From: Lineus longissimus
Taxonomy: Eukaryota > Nemertea > Pilidiophora > Heteronemertea > Lineidae
Length of the DNA stretch: 64,000 nucleotides
Assembly (NCBI RefSeq): GCF_910592395.1
Contig: NC_088313.1
Span: forward strand, 7,568,501 to 7,632,500
Direction of reading: 5' to 3'
The notes beneath the pieces are model-generated. The model worked only from the letters and a program-made list of their open reading frames with translations. It had not been told where the DNA came from and searched no databases. Position numbers and translations under genes: made by a program. Below, one piece after another: positions 22,688 to 34,103 of the stretch. Positions within the stretch are counted from its first letter, which is position 1; every line of letters begins with the position of its first letter.

Positions 22688-22995
22688 AGCTTGCAGCACA
22701 CTGGACGCCAACTCCGGCGGCAAGGCGCGTCAGACTGAACGCGACTGAACGCCTCTCGACGCCAGAGTTGGCGGCCAGTGGATCGCGCTCAGAGCACACC
22801 TACTCCAAAATCGGCGTCAAGTAGCGTCTTTTCCGCCACTTTAACCCATCCTGGGCCATGCGGCGCGACTCTCCCGTTACATTTAACCCATCCTTGGCGA
22901 CACTCCCGTTACACCCCCGGGGCCGCCGAGCCTAGGGGTTGCATCTAACTAGTGCTGCCATCTTGCGGTAGTCAATCGATATCTTGGCGGCAACA

Positions 22996-24812
22996 ATGGC
23001 AGTGATAAACAGAAGACAGAAAATACGCCTTATTTTGGCAGTTTATCTGATATTGCGGCGGAGACGTGCAGCTAAATATAAGGCCTCCTTCCGTAAATTG
23101 TGGGCTAAAAGATGGATTCTCAGGAGATCCCGGCTGGGTGTTTTTAATAACCTAGTGAAGGAACTAGAAATGGAAGATCATGTGTGTTACAAACCCTAGT
23201 GGAGTTCGTAACGGCCGATATAATCAAAGAAAATACACGTTTGAGAAATGCTATATCGCCAGCCGAGAGGTTGGCCATTACGTTGCGGTTTTTGGCGACA
23301 GGTAGGTACGAGGAGGACCAGGGATGTGGTGGTGATGGGTGTGGTCAGCCCACAATACATTCACTTTACCTTTCTACGCAAGATGGCGCAGTGGTGCATT
23401 CTGAATAAAACGCTTTGAAATTGAAGCGAATAAATTATAATTTTACATGTACATGTAATTCTGATGAGTCATGGGCATGTTTTGCAAATCCAGAAGAATG
23501 AAGAATGTCAGACAAACTATATTTCAGTTAAAAACATATCAAATGTTTTTATTAAACAATAACAATAACAATAAACCAAAATTTTAAAAACTCTGAACAT
23601 AAAATAAACTTCTAGTAGCCTCAGAAGAATTTGAATTTGTATTGCTTTTAGCTGAACCTATTCACTTATTTTATACTTTTACAGGAGAAACTTTCAGAAG
23701 CCTGATGTTCGCATATCGTGTGGGAGAGAGGACAATTTCAGGGATAGTCAGAGAAACCTGCCAGGCCATCTATGAGAACCTTAAAGATGTCTATCTTAAG
23801 GTAACCTATGCATCCAAACTAGACTGGTTCGGCATTGTCTGCCTAAGCATTTCTGTGTAGCTTGGTCCTGGTTCAGAATTGAGCATTGATGTAAAACTCT
23901 GTTGTTGGACTTGCTGGCCTTGTTGCATTTGCTGGACTTGTTGGCCTGGCAACATGCCCATTTGAGCCTGAAACATAGTATTCTGGATATTATTCTTCAC
24001 AATATTTTGTGTTCTGTTGCTCATGCTTCGCAAGCTTTGCTCAACATAGCTACAAAATGCTGTGATTTCATCAGCCTTGTTCTCAGTATTTTCTGGCTTT
24101 GGATCAGGTTCTGATAGTGACTGAGCCAAACCTTTTAGGATCTCAAATTGTTGCTCATCACGTTTTATTTTCTTTGCCCTCCGACTGGGTTTTATTTTGG
24201 TTGGACACTTTGTTGACTTCGATTTAGCTACTAGTACGTCATCCTCTGCATCCAAAGTGGAGTCATAATCATAATCATGGGGGAAATCATCATCAGCATC
24301 ATCATCTTTATTGTTCTGAAGCATTTCACCACCCGTGTTTGGTTGGTCTTCATCTGTTCCGCTATCTCCGGCACTGGCTTTTGACACCTGAAATTGAATA
24401 CGACACGCTTATTAAATAAGCTTGATTTTCATGTTTTTACAGGTTCCAAAAACAAGCGAAGAGTGGCAAGCTGTGGCCAAGGATTATGAAGCAAAGTGGA
24501 ACTACCCCTTATGCTTAGGGGCCTTAGATGGCAAGCATATTGCTATAATTCATCCTACATGCAGTGGATCCACCTATTTCAACTATAAGGGCTTTTTCAG
24601 TGTTGTTCTCATGGCACTGTTGGATGCAAACTACAGATTTCTTTACGTAAATGTAGGGGCCACTGGAAGAAGTGGTGATGCTGGAATCTTTCTGAACTAA
24701 CTGACTTAGAGCCCACCCAAGCAAGAAATGCAACAGCCACAGCAAAGGAGCAAATATCGTTCTTGAAAGAGTTCTTTAATTCAGAGACGGGGAAAGTAGC
24801 TTGGCAAGAAAA
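22996..24812 (+). pseudogene. Harbinger transposase relic
   Basis: Plus strand. The basic N-terminus (MAVINRRQKIRLILAVYLIL) runs to MEDHVCYK. A short deletion and frame change follow, then FVTADIIKENTRLRNAISP, ERLAITLRFLATG and a donor (ACAG then GTAGGT, near 23301). The next exon (acceptor TTTTACAG, about 23684) gives ETFRSLMFAYRVGERTIS. The exon from about 24443 gives the DDE core start (CLGALDGKHIAI, GSTYFNYKGFFSVVL, GATGRSGDAGIF). The frame then jumps to the C-terminal end (ARNATATAKEQISFLKEFF, VAWQENHIH). About 100 residues, including the second Asp and the Glu of the DDE triad, are deleted. Confidence 0.8.
23806..24387 (-). CDS. Harbinger MADF-type accessory protein, last exon
   Basis: Minus-strand exon after an acceptor (AATTTCAG above 24387). 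It is acidic (NNKDDDADDDFPHDYDYDST), then basic (KIKPSRRAKKIKRDEQQFE), then a helical segment (ITAFCSYVEQSLRSM) and a Gln-rich run before the stop. This is the layout of the C-terminus of MADF/BESS proteins encoded by PIF/Harbinger elements, which help the transposase bind DNA and enter the nucleus. It is convergent with the transposase relic. Confidence 0.62.
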   Translation of the reverse strand: MSKASAGDSGTDEDQPNTGGEMLQNNKDDDADDDFPHDYDYDSTLDAEDDVLVAKSKSTKCPTKIKPSRRAKKIKRDEQQFEILKGLAQSLSEPDPKPENTENKADEITAFCSYVEQSLRSMSNRTQNIVKNNIQNTMFQAQMGMLPGQQVQQMQQGQQVQQQSFTSMLNSEPGPSYTEMLRQTMPNQSSLDA

Positions 24813-25078
24813 CCACATTCACTAAGCACTAGTACATGATGACTTAAGTTTCACTTAGCAAATGGTTATCTGAGCGCATTCTTTTTCCTACACTGGGGTA
24901 TTGGTTCTCCCAATGCTCCTAGCCCTAGAATACATCACAGAAAAGTTATGATAGCAGATGCATTGATTTTGCGCGATAGTCACCACTTAGTAGTGTTTAA
25001 ATAAAATCAATTGTTTTTTCGGAATTCTAGATAATAAAATACACAAACTGTATCCAAATTTGTTGTTGTCACTTTCAC

Positions 25079-25212
25079 CCCGATGAATCTTTCGAGGAAT
25101 TTGAGTTTCTCTAAAATCCATTTCACCCGAGGAGCACTCCCACTTGGCTGTGGCTTCTTTGCCTTGCTGTATTGATTTCGCAAGCTCTTCATTTTCTTTT
25201 TGATTTCTTTCT
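25079..25212 (-). CDS. Harbinger MADF-type accessory protein, MADF-domain exon
   Basis: Minus-strand exon with acceptor TATGTTTCAG above 25212. It encodes the second half of a MADF domain (KEIKKKMKSLRNQYSKAKK, then WILEKLKFLERFI). The exon with the first half should lie between here and 25790 but I could not identify it. The donor is probably ATCGGG then GTGAAA. Confidence 0.58.
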
Positions 25213-25793
25213 CTGAAACATAGGTAAATTCACATAGAAATAATGACATATACATGTATATAGTTTTCTGTCAACTTATCAGGTTATAAAGACTAGTATG
25301 AAGTTTTGTAATGTTGGGTACATTACATGGGGCAAGCAAAATGATGGCAGGGCTAAGATGAACACATTTAATTTGTACAGCTAGCACCCTATTGTTAGTT
25401 AAACAGCTCAAATAAATGGCAATGACTACACTAAACCTTCACCACACAGCTAGCCCCATGGCCATGAATGGGCACCCGTAGCCGCGCCAACGAGTCTACC
25501 AATGAACAAGCCAGTATAAACCACCAGGGTACAGCACCATGGCGTCCATGCCAGTAGGCCTATAGCATGTATATTATGCATGTATTGTAAGGGCAACAAC
25601 AATGACAGTCAGAATGTGTGAGTAGCCCAAGTCATGAAGAGAGTACGGTGTGCACATCACATGGGCGCCAGAAGCCATGCCCTGCCGATATGGCCATGCG
25701 TAGCACACTACGGATTTTTCAGGCGTTCAGGACTCCTGCGGCAAAAAATGCGCCTTGCCGCCGGAGTTGGCGTCCAGTGTGCTGCAAGCTTTA

Positions 25794-27003
25794 GATCCAG
25801 TCAATGATTGCAAACCAAGTCCCATTGAAACATGTTTCCAGGGTTTAACTGAGCCGCGTGTTACATTGAACACAGCATCTGATGCCATCGATGTTACCTT
25901 TCGGTCAATGGCACCAATCTGTGCACCTTGGAATGAGGCTGTCTGACCACCTAAAAGGCTTCTGAAGAACACATCTAGCTGCTTCGGAATATCTGGTGCG
26001 CTTTCTTTTAGATTCTGAATTGTGGCAGGATCAGGTGTCTTTGACTTGGGTAGCTGCATTATGAGTGAACGGAGGTGGGAGCCAGCCCATCGCAGCTTTT
26101 CATTTTCTTCATGCTCCTTAGCATCATCATATATTTGCATCCTTGCTTCTTCGTCAGAGAGTGTCGAAGCACAAATGTAGTTCCCCCTTCGTTGGTCGGC
26201 TAGTTGAACCCGGACTTTGTCTCCAAACTTATCTTTAACCTTTCTTATCAAATTCTGGTTTGTGTTACCTCAATGTCCTGGAGATTGCCTCCGTTGTTGG
26301 TATAATCTGCTTTATACTTATGCAACAATTTTGCCACAAGCAATGATTTTTTACTTGTGACAACTTCCGTATCAATGAACTGACAGAGCGATGAAAACGC
26401 TCTCTTGTGAAATTTATGGGATGTTGCATCGCTAGGCCCAGCTACTTCTGTTTCGTGCATGAACTGAACTCTGCATGACTTGTGATATTTACCCTCCTTC
26501 GCAACAAGATCAACATCACCCATTATCAAACTCTTGAAACGTTCATTTGTGGACCTTGGAGCCCGTTCGACTAGTGTATCATAGCCTCCACCAGTTGCCG
26601 CTAAAGTCAGCCCTTCCTCCTTTCCCTTTTTCTTTTTTCTCTGCTTCCCACAAAAGGTACATTGTACTTTCAGGATGCCACGAGCTCCTGTCTCCGGCAA
26701 AGCGCTGCTTGTTCTTATCTCCCTCCTCGGCTTCTTGGGTTGAGATTCAGTGCTGGCTCCATCGTTTGTTCTCTTCACTGCGGTGTAGCTTCGATGGCAA
26801 GAGGGATGGTACACTTTCCCGTACACATCACCGCTCATGATCATCTTGGTGACCTCTTCGTATATGTCACTCACATGGGTGGTTCGAACAGCTGCCGCAG
26901 TTTTTAATAATTGTCCCGTTTTATCACTATAAGTCTTTAACTTGTTGTCATCTTCAGTAGGTTCATTGCAGATCAAACACTTGGAGGCAAGGGTTTCATT
27001 ACC
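25794..27003 (-). pseudogene. Large gene copy 2, exon 2 upstream half: two zinc-like modules
   Basis: Minus-strand exon from an acceptor (TGTTCTTCTCAG above 27003) to the Harbinger insertion site. It has two similar modules, CLICN...YHPSC and CTFCG...YHKSC, each a CxxC followed by HxxxC that could bind one zinc. Between and after them are basic linkers (PKKPRREIRTSS, CGKQRKKKKGKEEG). A one-base frameshift near 26250-26270 separates DIEVTQT from LIRKVKDKFGDKVRVQLAD. It ends at WKHVSMGLGLQSLTGS, which continues in frame at 22684 if the transposon and one TTA copy are ignored. Confidence 0.66.
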
Positions 27004-27110
27004 CTGAGAAGAACAGGGCATGATTTGGAATCCAAGGCAATGGTTCACTTTGAATAGTAAAACTATTGTGATGTATTATGATATTATGGTATTATGATAT
27101 ATATATATAC

Positions 27111-27272
27111 CTCCTGCATAGGTTCAGATGAACGATCATCTTCTTTCTGCAATGGCTCGTCAATGTTGCTTTCATGAACATTTTCACTTGCAGGTGGACT
27201 AGTATCACGGCTTAGAGTAGGGTCAGCAATTTGACTTTCACCCGATTGGGAAGAAGATTTGTCCGGATCCAT
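27111..27272 (-). CDS. Large gene copy 2, exon 1
   Basis: Minus-strand exon of exactly 54 codons from an ATG at 27272 (MDPDKSSSQSGESQIADPT) to a donor (CAGGAG then GTATAT). It is Ser/Asp/Glu-rich and probably disordered. The 107-bp intron below it joins in phase 0 to exon 2. Confidence 0.55.
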
Positions 27273-28075
27273 TGCTACCAAGAAGGCGAACCTGAAACAA
27301 TGTTTATGCTGTAAGCAACATTGTATCGGCATTACCGCCCGAATTTTATGTTGGGGGACACGTGTTTGAAATATATAGGATCACAGGATTGGCATGTTAA
27401 AAACATTTTCCCGCGTTTACCCATGGAAAAACGAACGAAGCTTTATTTAAAGGAGTGGGACTACCAATTAGCTGTTTTGAGTCATGTGCTGATATTCAAA
27501 ATAGAAATGCGAAAATGAAAACCTGTCGCTGAGATTAAATCTAATGTGTATGGAAAATATTGCTGAAAAATGAAATTATAACAGGAAGAATTCATGAAGG
27601 CAAGACTTGGCTGTTTTAAACTTTCATCAGTTGCAGATTATTTTGTGAAGTCCAAATTTCCCAATTTGACGTAAACATGGAATACTTTGGACATCGACTC
27701 CTTTAAGAGGTAAGTAAGATTTATGTGTTCTCAAACCGTTAAAGCGTTTGGATATACATACAAATATGTTGACATATCAATTAGTCAAAGAGGTTGCCAA
27801 AGCACAGGAAGTATAAGTTATAAGTCCAGATGTTCTTCAGAATGAATCACAAAAGAATGCTTTGATCTGTGAATTGTTTTTATTTTGGATTAGCTTCTAA
27901 GAAATTTTTGCTTTGAGTTCAATAATTTTATTGCTTACTTACAGTTTCAGCTTCCTGTTAGGAACACAGGCCTATTGAAATGTTTGTTGGTAACATACCA
28001 GAAGGTAATTTAAAGGATCAGCACAGAGGTAAATAGGGAATTGCTATAAAAACATTGGCCAAGTTCATCTTCTTC
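27273..28075. other. No gene; likely 5' flank of the large gene
   Basis: AT-rich sequence without convincing exons on either strand. Confidence 0.4.
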
Positions 28076-29220
28076 TATAATGAACAAATTCCAGTTAGTT
28101 TCATTTGGTTCGCCAATCTAGCGCAATATTTGGGTGTGGCCCTTTGGGCGTGTCTGTCAGGGGTAACCCACCATAGAAACTGTCTGGCAATGCTCATTCA
28201 TGGTACCTAGGGTGATGATGAACAAATTCCAAGTAGTTTTATTTGGTTCGGATTTCAGCTGATCTAGCTCAATATTTGGGTGTGGCCCTTGAGGCGTGTC
28301 TGTCAGGGGTAACCCACCGTAGAAACTGTCTGGCAATGCTCATTCATGATACCTAGGGTGATGATGAACAAATTCCAAGTAGTTTTATTTGGTTCGGATT
28401 TCAGCTGATCTAGCTCAATATTTGGGTGTGGCCCTTTGGGCGTGTCTGTCAGGGGTAGCCCACCATAGAAACTGTCTGGCAATGCTCATTCATGATACCT
28501 AGGGTGATGATGAACAAATTCCAAGTAGTTTTATTTGGTTCGGATTTCAGCTGATCTAGCTCAATATTTGGGTGTGGCCCTTTGGGCGTGTCTGTCAGGG
28601 GTAACCCACCATAGAAACTGTCTGGCAATGCTCATTCATGATACCAAGGGTGATGATGAACAAATTCCAAGTAGTTTTATTTGGTTCGAATTTCAGCTGA
28701 TCTAGCTCAATATTTGGGTGTGGCCCTTTGAGCGTGTCTGTCAGGGGTAACCCACCATAGAAACTGTCTGGCAATGCTCATTCATGATACCTAGGGTGAT
28801 GATGAACAAATTCCAAGTAGTTTTATTTGGTTCGGATTTCAGCTGATCTAGCTCAATATTTGGGTGTGGCCCTTTGGGCGTGTTTGTCAGGGGTAACCCA
28901 CCATAGAAACTGTCTAGCAATGCTCATTCATGATACCTAGGGTGATGATGAACAAATTCCAAGTAGTTTTATTTGGTTCGGATTTCAGCTGATCTAGCTC
29001 AATATTTGGGTGTGGCCCTTTGGGTGTCTGTCAGGGGTAACCCACCATAGAAACTGTCTGGCAATGCTCATTCATGATACCTAGGGTGATGATGAACAAA
29101 TTCCAAGTAGTTTTATTTGGTTCGGATCTCAGCTGATCTAGCTCAATTTGGGTGGGGCAGTTACATAAGTCTGGCAGGGGTACCCCACCACCAAAAATGT
29201 CTGGTAATCCCTTCTAATAA
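28076..29220. repeat. 146-bp satellite array, about 8 copies
   Basis: Copies marked by GGTGATGATGAACAAATTCC begin at 28211, 28357, 28503, 28649, 28795, 28941 and 29085: a constant 146-bp period with one 144-bp unit, plus a diverged copy at each end. Each unit contains TTTGGGTGTGGCCC and CTGTCTGGCAATGCTC. Copies are about 97-99% alike in the middle, so the array was homogenised recently. Confidence 0.95.
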
Positions 29221-29399
29221 CTCCTGGATGCATATGGTAAACTCAGACATCATTCGCATTCGGTACACTTTTGAGCTAATCTAGCTCAATAATACTAAGT
29301 CATTGTATCAGCCCTCACAGCCACACCCACTACCAGATGCCCTCCAGACTTCCATTCTGATGTAATGTCATATGCTGACAGCAATATCACGCACAGGAA

Positions 29400-30260
29400 A
29401 ATTGGTTCGAATTTCAGCTAGGCTGACCCCCCTGGGCTCCTGCTCTAAAGGGTCCATATTGATTTTGTTGCGCTCCGAAATTCAATATGGCCACCAGGAG
29501 GCCATCTTTGTTTTTGCAGTCCAGACTATAACTCAAGAACAGGTGGCCCGACTGATCTCTATTTTCTATGGTGTAATGGGTAGATAAAGAAAGGTTCCCT
29601 ATCGATTTTGGACCCGACCCAAAATTCAAGATGGCCGCTAGGCCACCATCTTTGTTTTTGCATTCTGCCCTATAACTCAAGAACCAAATGAGGGACAGAC
29701 CGAAACTTATGTGGTGTGATGTCCTAGGGTAGAGGAGGTTCCCTATCGATTTTTGACATGACCCGATATCCAAGATGGCCGCCAGGCCACCAACTTGGTT
29801 TTTGGCATTCCACCCCATAACTCAAGAACCAAGAAAGTGACAGACCTGAAATTCCTGTGGTGTGATGACCTAGTGTAGGGGAGATTCTCTACTATTTGGG
29901 CTATCGTGGCCTCAGGTCACCACCTTTTTTTTCTCGCATTCCCCCACAACTCAAGAACCGGTTGATTCAAAGACATGAAACTTATGTGGTGTGATGACCT
30001 AGTGTAGGGGAGGTTCTCTATCAATTGTGGACCCGATCCAGAATCGATCATGGCTTCCAGGCCGCCATCTTGTTTTTTCGCATTCTGCCCCATAACTCCA
30101 GAACTGAGCGAGTGAAAGCCTGAAACTTTTGTGGTGTAATGGCCTAGTGAAGGGGAGCTTTCCTATAGATGTATGACCTGACACAATATCCAACATGACT
30201 GCCAGGCTACCATCTTTCCTTTACACCCCATAACTTCAAAACCAGTTTAGTGACAGACCT
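29400..30260. repeat. Degenerate tandem array, about 140-bp period, 6 copies
   Basis: Units share a YCAAGATGGCCGCCAGGC motif, ATAACTCAAGAACC and GTGGTGTGATGACCTAG. They recur near 29478, 29618, 29760, 29900, 30040 and 30180. It is older and more diverged than the adjacent 146-bp array. Confidence 0.8.
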
Positions 30261-30369
30261 GTGGACATTGGTGCTCACGGAGCGGGGGCATACATTGCGA
30301 TCTGCCTCGATCGCGTTATATCTAGTTACTAGTGTCGTAACCCCATTGGGCTTTGCCGGATACTATAGA

Positions 30370-30480
30370 GTCCACTGTCCACCGGCTACTGTCCAACCAT
30401 GCGGGATCTTTTGCTTGTCCTTGCATAAACACTCTTGGGTTCTATTGCGTGGTAGCCAGCGGTGTTAACCACTAGGCTAC
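30370..30480 (-). repeat. Possible tRNA-derived SINE head
   Basis: On the minus strand TAGCCTAGTGGTTAACACC is a close match to a pol III A box in a tRNA-like context. The B box is not convincing. No tail or target duplication found. Confidence 0.3.
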
Positions 30481-30840
30481 TAAGCTCTTGACTACTGCTC
30501 CGTGGTAACCCTTCTATAGAGGTTCTTCACATGCTAATGCATTTCCCTTACGTCGTGGAGTTCAATATTGCAATGCAATGCAAAACAATTGGTAAAGTCT
30601 TCATATGACATCAATGAAGAACCTCTATAGCGATTTTCCAATTGCCATTGATCATGTTTGCTATTGCTTCATTCACTGAACTAAGACGAAGTTACTGGAA
30701 CTCTTCGAATTAACTCAACTAAATTATCATTCACAAGTTTGAAATGAATGACATATCTGTTACTTTTGTGATAAGTGCTTGATTGGTATATCATGACAAA
30801 CATTACAAACTTGCCTGCAATTCAGTTTTCTGTGTGGTTT

Positions 30841-31020
30841 TCAATGAGGTATCTTGACCCCACTTGTCGACTTGAAAGTAACCGAGCTGGAGAAGTTCGC
30901 CTCAATAATCTCGAACAAAGTGTCAAACGTATTCCAAAGCTTGCAAAGCACACTGCCCGTTTGATCAGCAATAGTGACATCACGCCGTGACCAGTTGTTT
31001 CCGACATATCGAGATGATAC
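30841..31020 (-). CDS. OB-fold-like exon (ssDNA-binding type)
   Basis: Minus-strand exon from an acceptor (TTACTATTCAG above 31020) to TGA at 30841. RRDVTIADQTGSVLCKLW matches the strand-turn-strand core of RPA-type OB folds (DxTGxxxxxxW). Its putative upstream partner exon at 31454-31619 does not join in frame, so an exon is missing or the gene is damaged. Confidence 0.45.
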   Translation of the reverse strand, partial: VSSRYVGNNWSRRDVTIADQTGSVLCKLWNTFDTLFEIIEANFSSSVTFKSTSGVKIPH

Positions 31021-31453
31021 CTGAATAGTAAATAAACTTATTAATAAGTACATACACCTATTGCATCAAAGTTCATGCTTCTACTTTTCTTGCATGTTAG
31101 TACAGAAACAAAATTCTAGTTCTAGTTGCTCTTTCCTGACTGTCACACTATTTAATTTTCAATTTCTTGACATGAATATGAAAGTGCAGGTTGAAGGCTA
31201 ATATAAGAAATTTCATTTTCATGTTAATTGTTCTTGTTAGTACAAAAAAGAATAAGGGTTTTTTTAAGTCATGAAATGTAGATGACCGCTGCCAAAGACT
31301 TGCAACCTACTTGCCATGCCAGCATTCTATATCAGATGCAGAAGTCATTTTGCCAACATTGCCATAGGCCATTCATGCTAAAATGAGAAATTAAAACAAC
31401 TAGGCCAATCGGCAATGATTTCACTTCAACTTCAAGTGACATGTTACATGTAC

Positions 31454-31619
31454 CTCGATCCATACATTCCTTCCACAAAAACAGTTCATTTTGGACAGTA
31501 CCAGAAATGCTCAAGCGACGTTTCTTGGGCGACTGCATTGCTTCAGCAACAGTAACAAGTTCCGAATGGTAAAATCCGTCTTCAACATTATGACAAGGGA
31601 ATGACTCTGTTGGATAAAT
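31454..31619 (-). CDS. Possible upstream exon of the OB-fold-like gene
   Basis: Minus-strand open exon with acceptor TTACCTTTAG and donor CGAG then GTACAT. It contains SPKKRRLSISGTVQNELFLW, which resembles the first strand of an OB-fold domain after a basic linker. It ends in phase 1, which does not match the next exon as read. Confidence 0.38.
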
Positions 31620-31677
31620 CTAAAGGTAAAAGTTTAAAATTCATTAGAACTTGCTTCAAACAATCAAACAGGTCAAT

Positions 31678-32012
31678 TGTGACCAGCTCTACCAAAACAA
31701 CATGCTACCCAGGCCAAAAGCCTTGATAAACTTGAACAATTCAATACCGGTGTGAAAGGGATAGCAGTCCTAGGGCTGATAGTCCGTGTAACAATAGCCC
31801 GCATTGCTAAATGTTTTGGTTAGGGTTAGCGGTACAATAGATCATGCTGCCTAATTGATCAAATACAATGCTACCGGACTATGACTCCAGGGGGACTATA
31901 TCCGCTGTCACACCGGTCAGCTATGTTTTGTTCACAAAAGGTCTACAATAGGGAAATGAACAACAAGTCCGTATCAACCTGGCAAGTTCAGATGCGACAA
32001 GCGCCTAGTTTT
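31678..32012. mobile_element. Degenerate MITE with a nested palindromic insert
   Basis: The ends are inverted repeats (TGTGACCAGCTCTACCAAAAC and the reverse of TTTTGGTAGAGCGAGTCACA). They resemble the intact MITE at 60853-61042, which has TGTGACCCGTCACAGCAAAA. Inside, 31746-31917 has its own inverted ends (ACCGGTGTGA...TCACACCGGT), suggesting a second MITE inserted in the first. Confidence 0.5.
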
Positions 32013-32307
32013 GGTAGAGCGAGTCACAAATAGTCGATATTGTCAAATGATTATCAATCATCAATTATGCTAACTACAAACAAAATACTTTCACAAAGGC
32101 AGTATCACTTACCTTGCAATGATACTATATTAGGCGTGGGCATTGCCACTAAAATTTAAATACATAACAAAAGAACATAATTCTAGGACTGGACACTTGA
32201 CAGTTAAATTTTGTCCCGAGTCATTAAATAAATGGCCGGCTTAGGTGGCCATTTACCATGTTTACATTCAAATTATCAATTGCATGTAGGCCACAAATTA
32301 ATGTCAT

Positions 32308-33806
32308 TCATTCATCAGTACTAACAGTAACAACAGTACAATCATCATCCGAATCAGACTTGGAAGACTCAACAGATGATTCTGAGTCATGCTGCTGCTC
32401 CTCCTCTGACTCAGGTTCAGAACCAGAATTGCTTGTTGAAAATAACAACCTTAAATCACCCAGACCCTCTGTCTCAGCAGAGGAATGTGTCAGTCTGCTG
32501 GTATCAGCCACTTCATCATCTTCTTCTTCATCATCAGTGACAGTGAGAACTGACGGACCACGGGGTCCTACTGATGAAGTTTGCTTCACCTTCCTCTTTC
32601 TTGGACCATAGGGTTTACTATTAGGCCGACGGGACCTCCCACCCTTTGTTCCCTGCCACCACCTATCAACATGCGGATTTGGATCAAACTTCTCGACACT
32701 GGGACCAGAGGTGCTGATCCTTAGCAGGTGCTCTATGGTCCGCAAACCGAGAGTGGAAAGCCAGTCCCTCATGATTCTCTTGATACCACTGAACTGACGT
32801 TCCACAAATGCAGTAGCAACAGGGCACACTAATAATATATGTACCAAATGAAGAAGGTTGCCATATTCTGCACGTTGTTCTTGGAACAGCTTAGCCCAGA
32901 AATCAAGATATGACAAGGAACGCAAGGAATCACTTCTAGCAACGGTGTGCTTCAAGAGCATCCAATCTGGTAGAACCTTCTCAAGACAACAGCCTTGCTT
33001 AGTTAGAATATCAGTGAAGTGTTGGAGCAGATAACTGCACTGCTCGTTCCCATGTTCAGCTAGAGCTCTTTCTGACTCACCGACATCCGCATTATGGACA
33101 GGAATGTTCTTAATATCCAGAATACTGGAAGCAAGAAACACATGAGTATCAACAAAATCCTGAAATCTGAGCTCTACATGTTCTATAACCTTTGTGAGGG
33201 TTGTGAGCTGCATCTCTTTGAGAGCATCATCACTATACTCACCTGTCAACTGGTATCCTCTGAACAAACCGTTGCCTGCAGTTATCTAACCCAGCACTGT
33301 GTGCAAATTGAAACCCATCTTGGTTTTCTTCTGTTCAAGAAGAGCTATGTTGGTTTCCACAAGAGACCGGACACCGGTGATAGGAATGTCGTACTTTGCA
33401 AACTACGCGACAGTTCAGACAAGTCCAAGAGAATGTCTCTGTAGAAGGCTAGTGACACTACAAACCGCCTGGATTTCATCAATTTCAAATACCCCTTGAA
33501 CTTTGCTCTGTCTGCTGGTGTTATGTCACTCCTTTTTGTTGACTTTCGCCGCTTGGCCCTCTTGGTGGTTGGCTGCCTCGTTTGCCTCTCATCTGATGCA
33601 ATGTCCTCAAAAAATGCCACTAAAGTGTCATAATTGCGATTCAAAGCATCTGCCGCCTTCCTACGATGATCCACCCACCTCGTTCCTTGGGCACAAACAG
33701 GTTTCACCACCGCTTTACCAAGAACGTGACCTAGCTCACGAAATTTCCTCCATCTTTTCCAGCTCCTCTTAAATAGATATTACAGGTTCATCATCAAGTC
33801 GTCTAT
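32308..33806 (-). pseudogene. hAT-transposase-derived (ZNF862-like) gene, last exon with dimerisation domain
   Basis: Minus-strand exon after an acceptor (TTTTTGCAG above 33806). It contains GTRWVDHRRKAADALNRNY, a helical middle, and the hAT C-terminal dimerisation motif (LVCPVATAFVERQFSGIKRI, then LSTLGLRTIEHLLRIS), ending in a long acidic Ser/Glu/Asp tail. An in-frame TAA soon after the acceptor, a frameshift near 33395 and a TAG just above 33280 break it. ZNF862-like genes are former hAT transposases kept by hosts; this copy looks decayed. Confidence 0.78.
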
Positions 33807-34103
33807 CTGCAAAAACAAAAGAGAGAAAAATGTCTGAAAATTCAGTATAGATTATATTCTCAAGTTTTCTGAGTTTTTTTATCTGTCCTCCAGTAATCAT
33901 GGTGAATGAAGTTCGACTTGGTCACTCCTCCAAAAAATACATATACAATGTAATTTATTGAAATGTTATGCGTCTCCTGTGGGATTGGCATCCTAGACCT
34001 ATGGTACATGTGACAGTGTTTCTCATGTGTATTCCAGCAGGATTATGCTGCTGAAATAAAACTTGAGTCTTTTTTCCTGTTTACATGTATTCTATTTTCT
34101 TTC

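Larger units (their letters stand above)
22688..25790 (+). mobile_element. PIF/Harbinger DNA transposon, 3.1 kb, internally damaged
   Basis: Terminal inverted repeats of about 40 bp, essentially perfect, start AGCTTGCAGCACACTGGACG and end with the reverse complement. Both sides carry the target duplication TTA (22685-22687 and 25791-25793), the PIF/Harbinger signature. Inside are a plus-strand transposase relic in several exons and a convergent minus-strand MADF-type gene, the usual two-gene layout of this superfamily. The transposase has lost its middle, so the element needs help to move. It sits inside a coding exon of the large gene. A 432-bp MITE at 46969-47400 shares both ends. Confidence 0.92.

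Noticed and set aside
28076-29220. CRISPR-like regular repeat spacing
   Set aside because: The 146-bp units are contiguous with no unique spacers, and the DNA is eukaryotic: a satellite array.
32258-32611. Ser-rich plus-strand open frame
   Set aside because: Antisense of the acidic Ser/Glu/Asp tail of the hAT-derived gene; low complexity.
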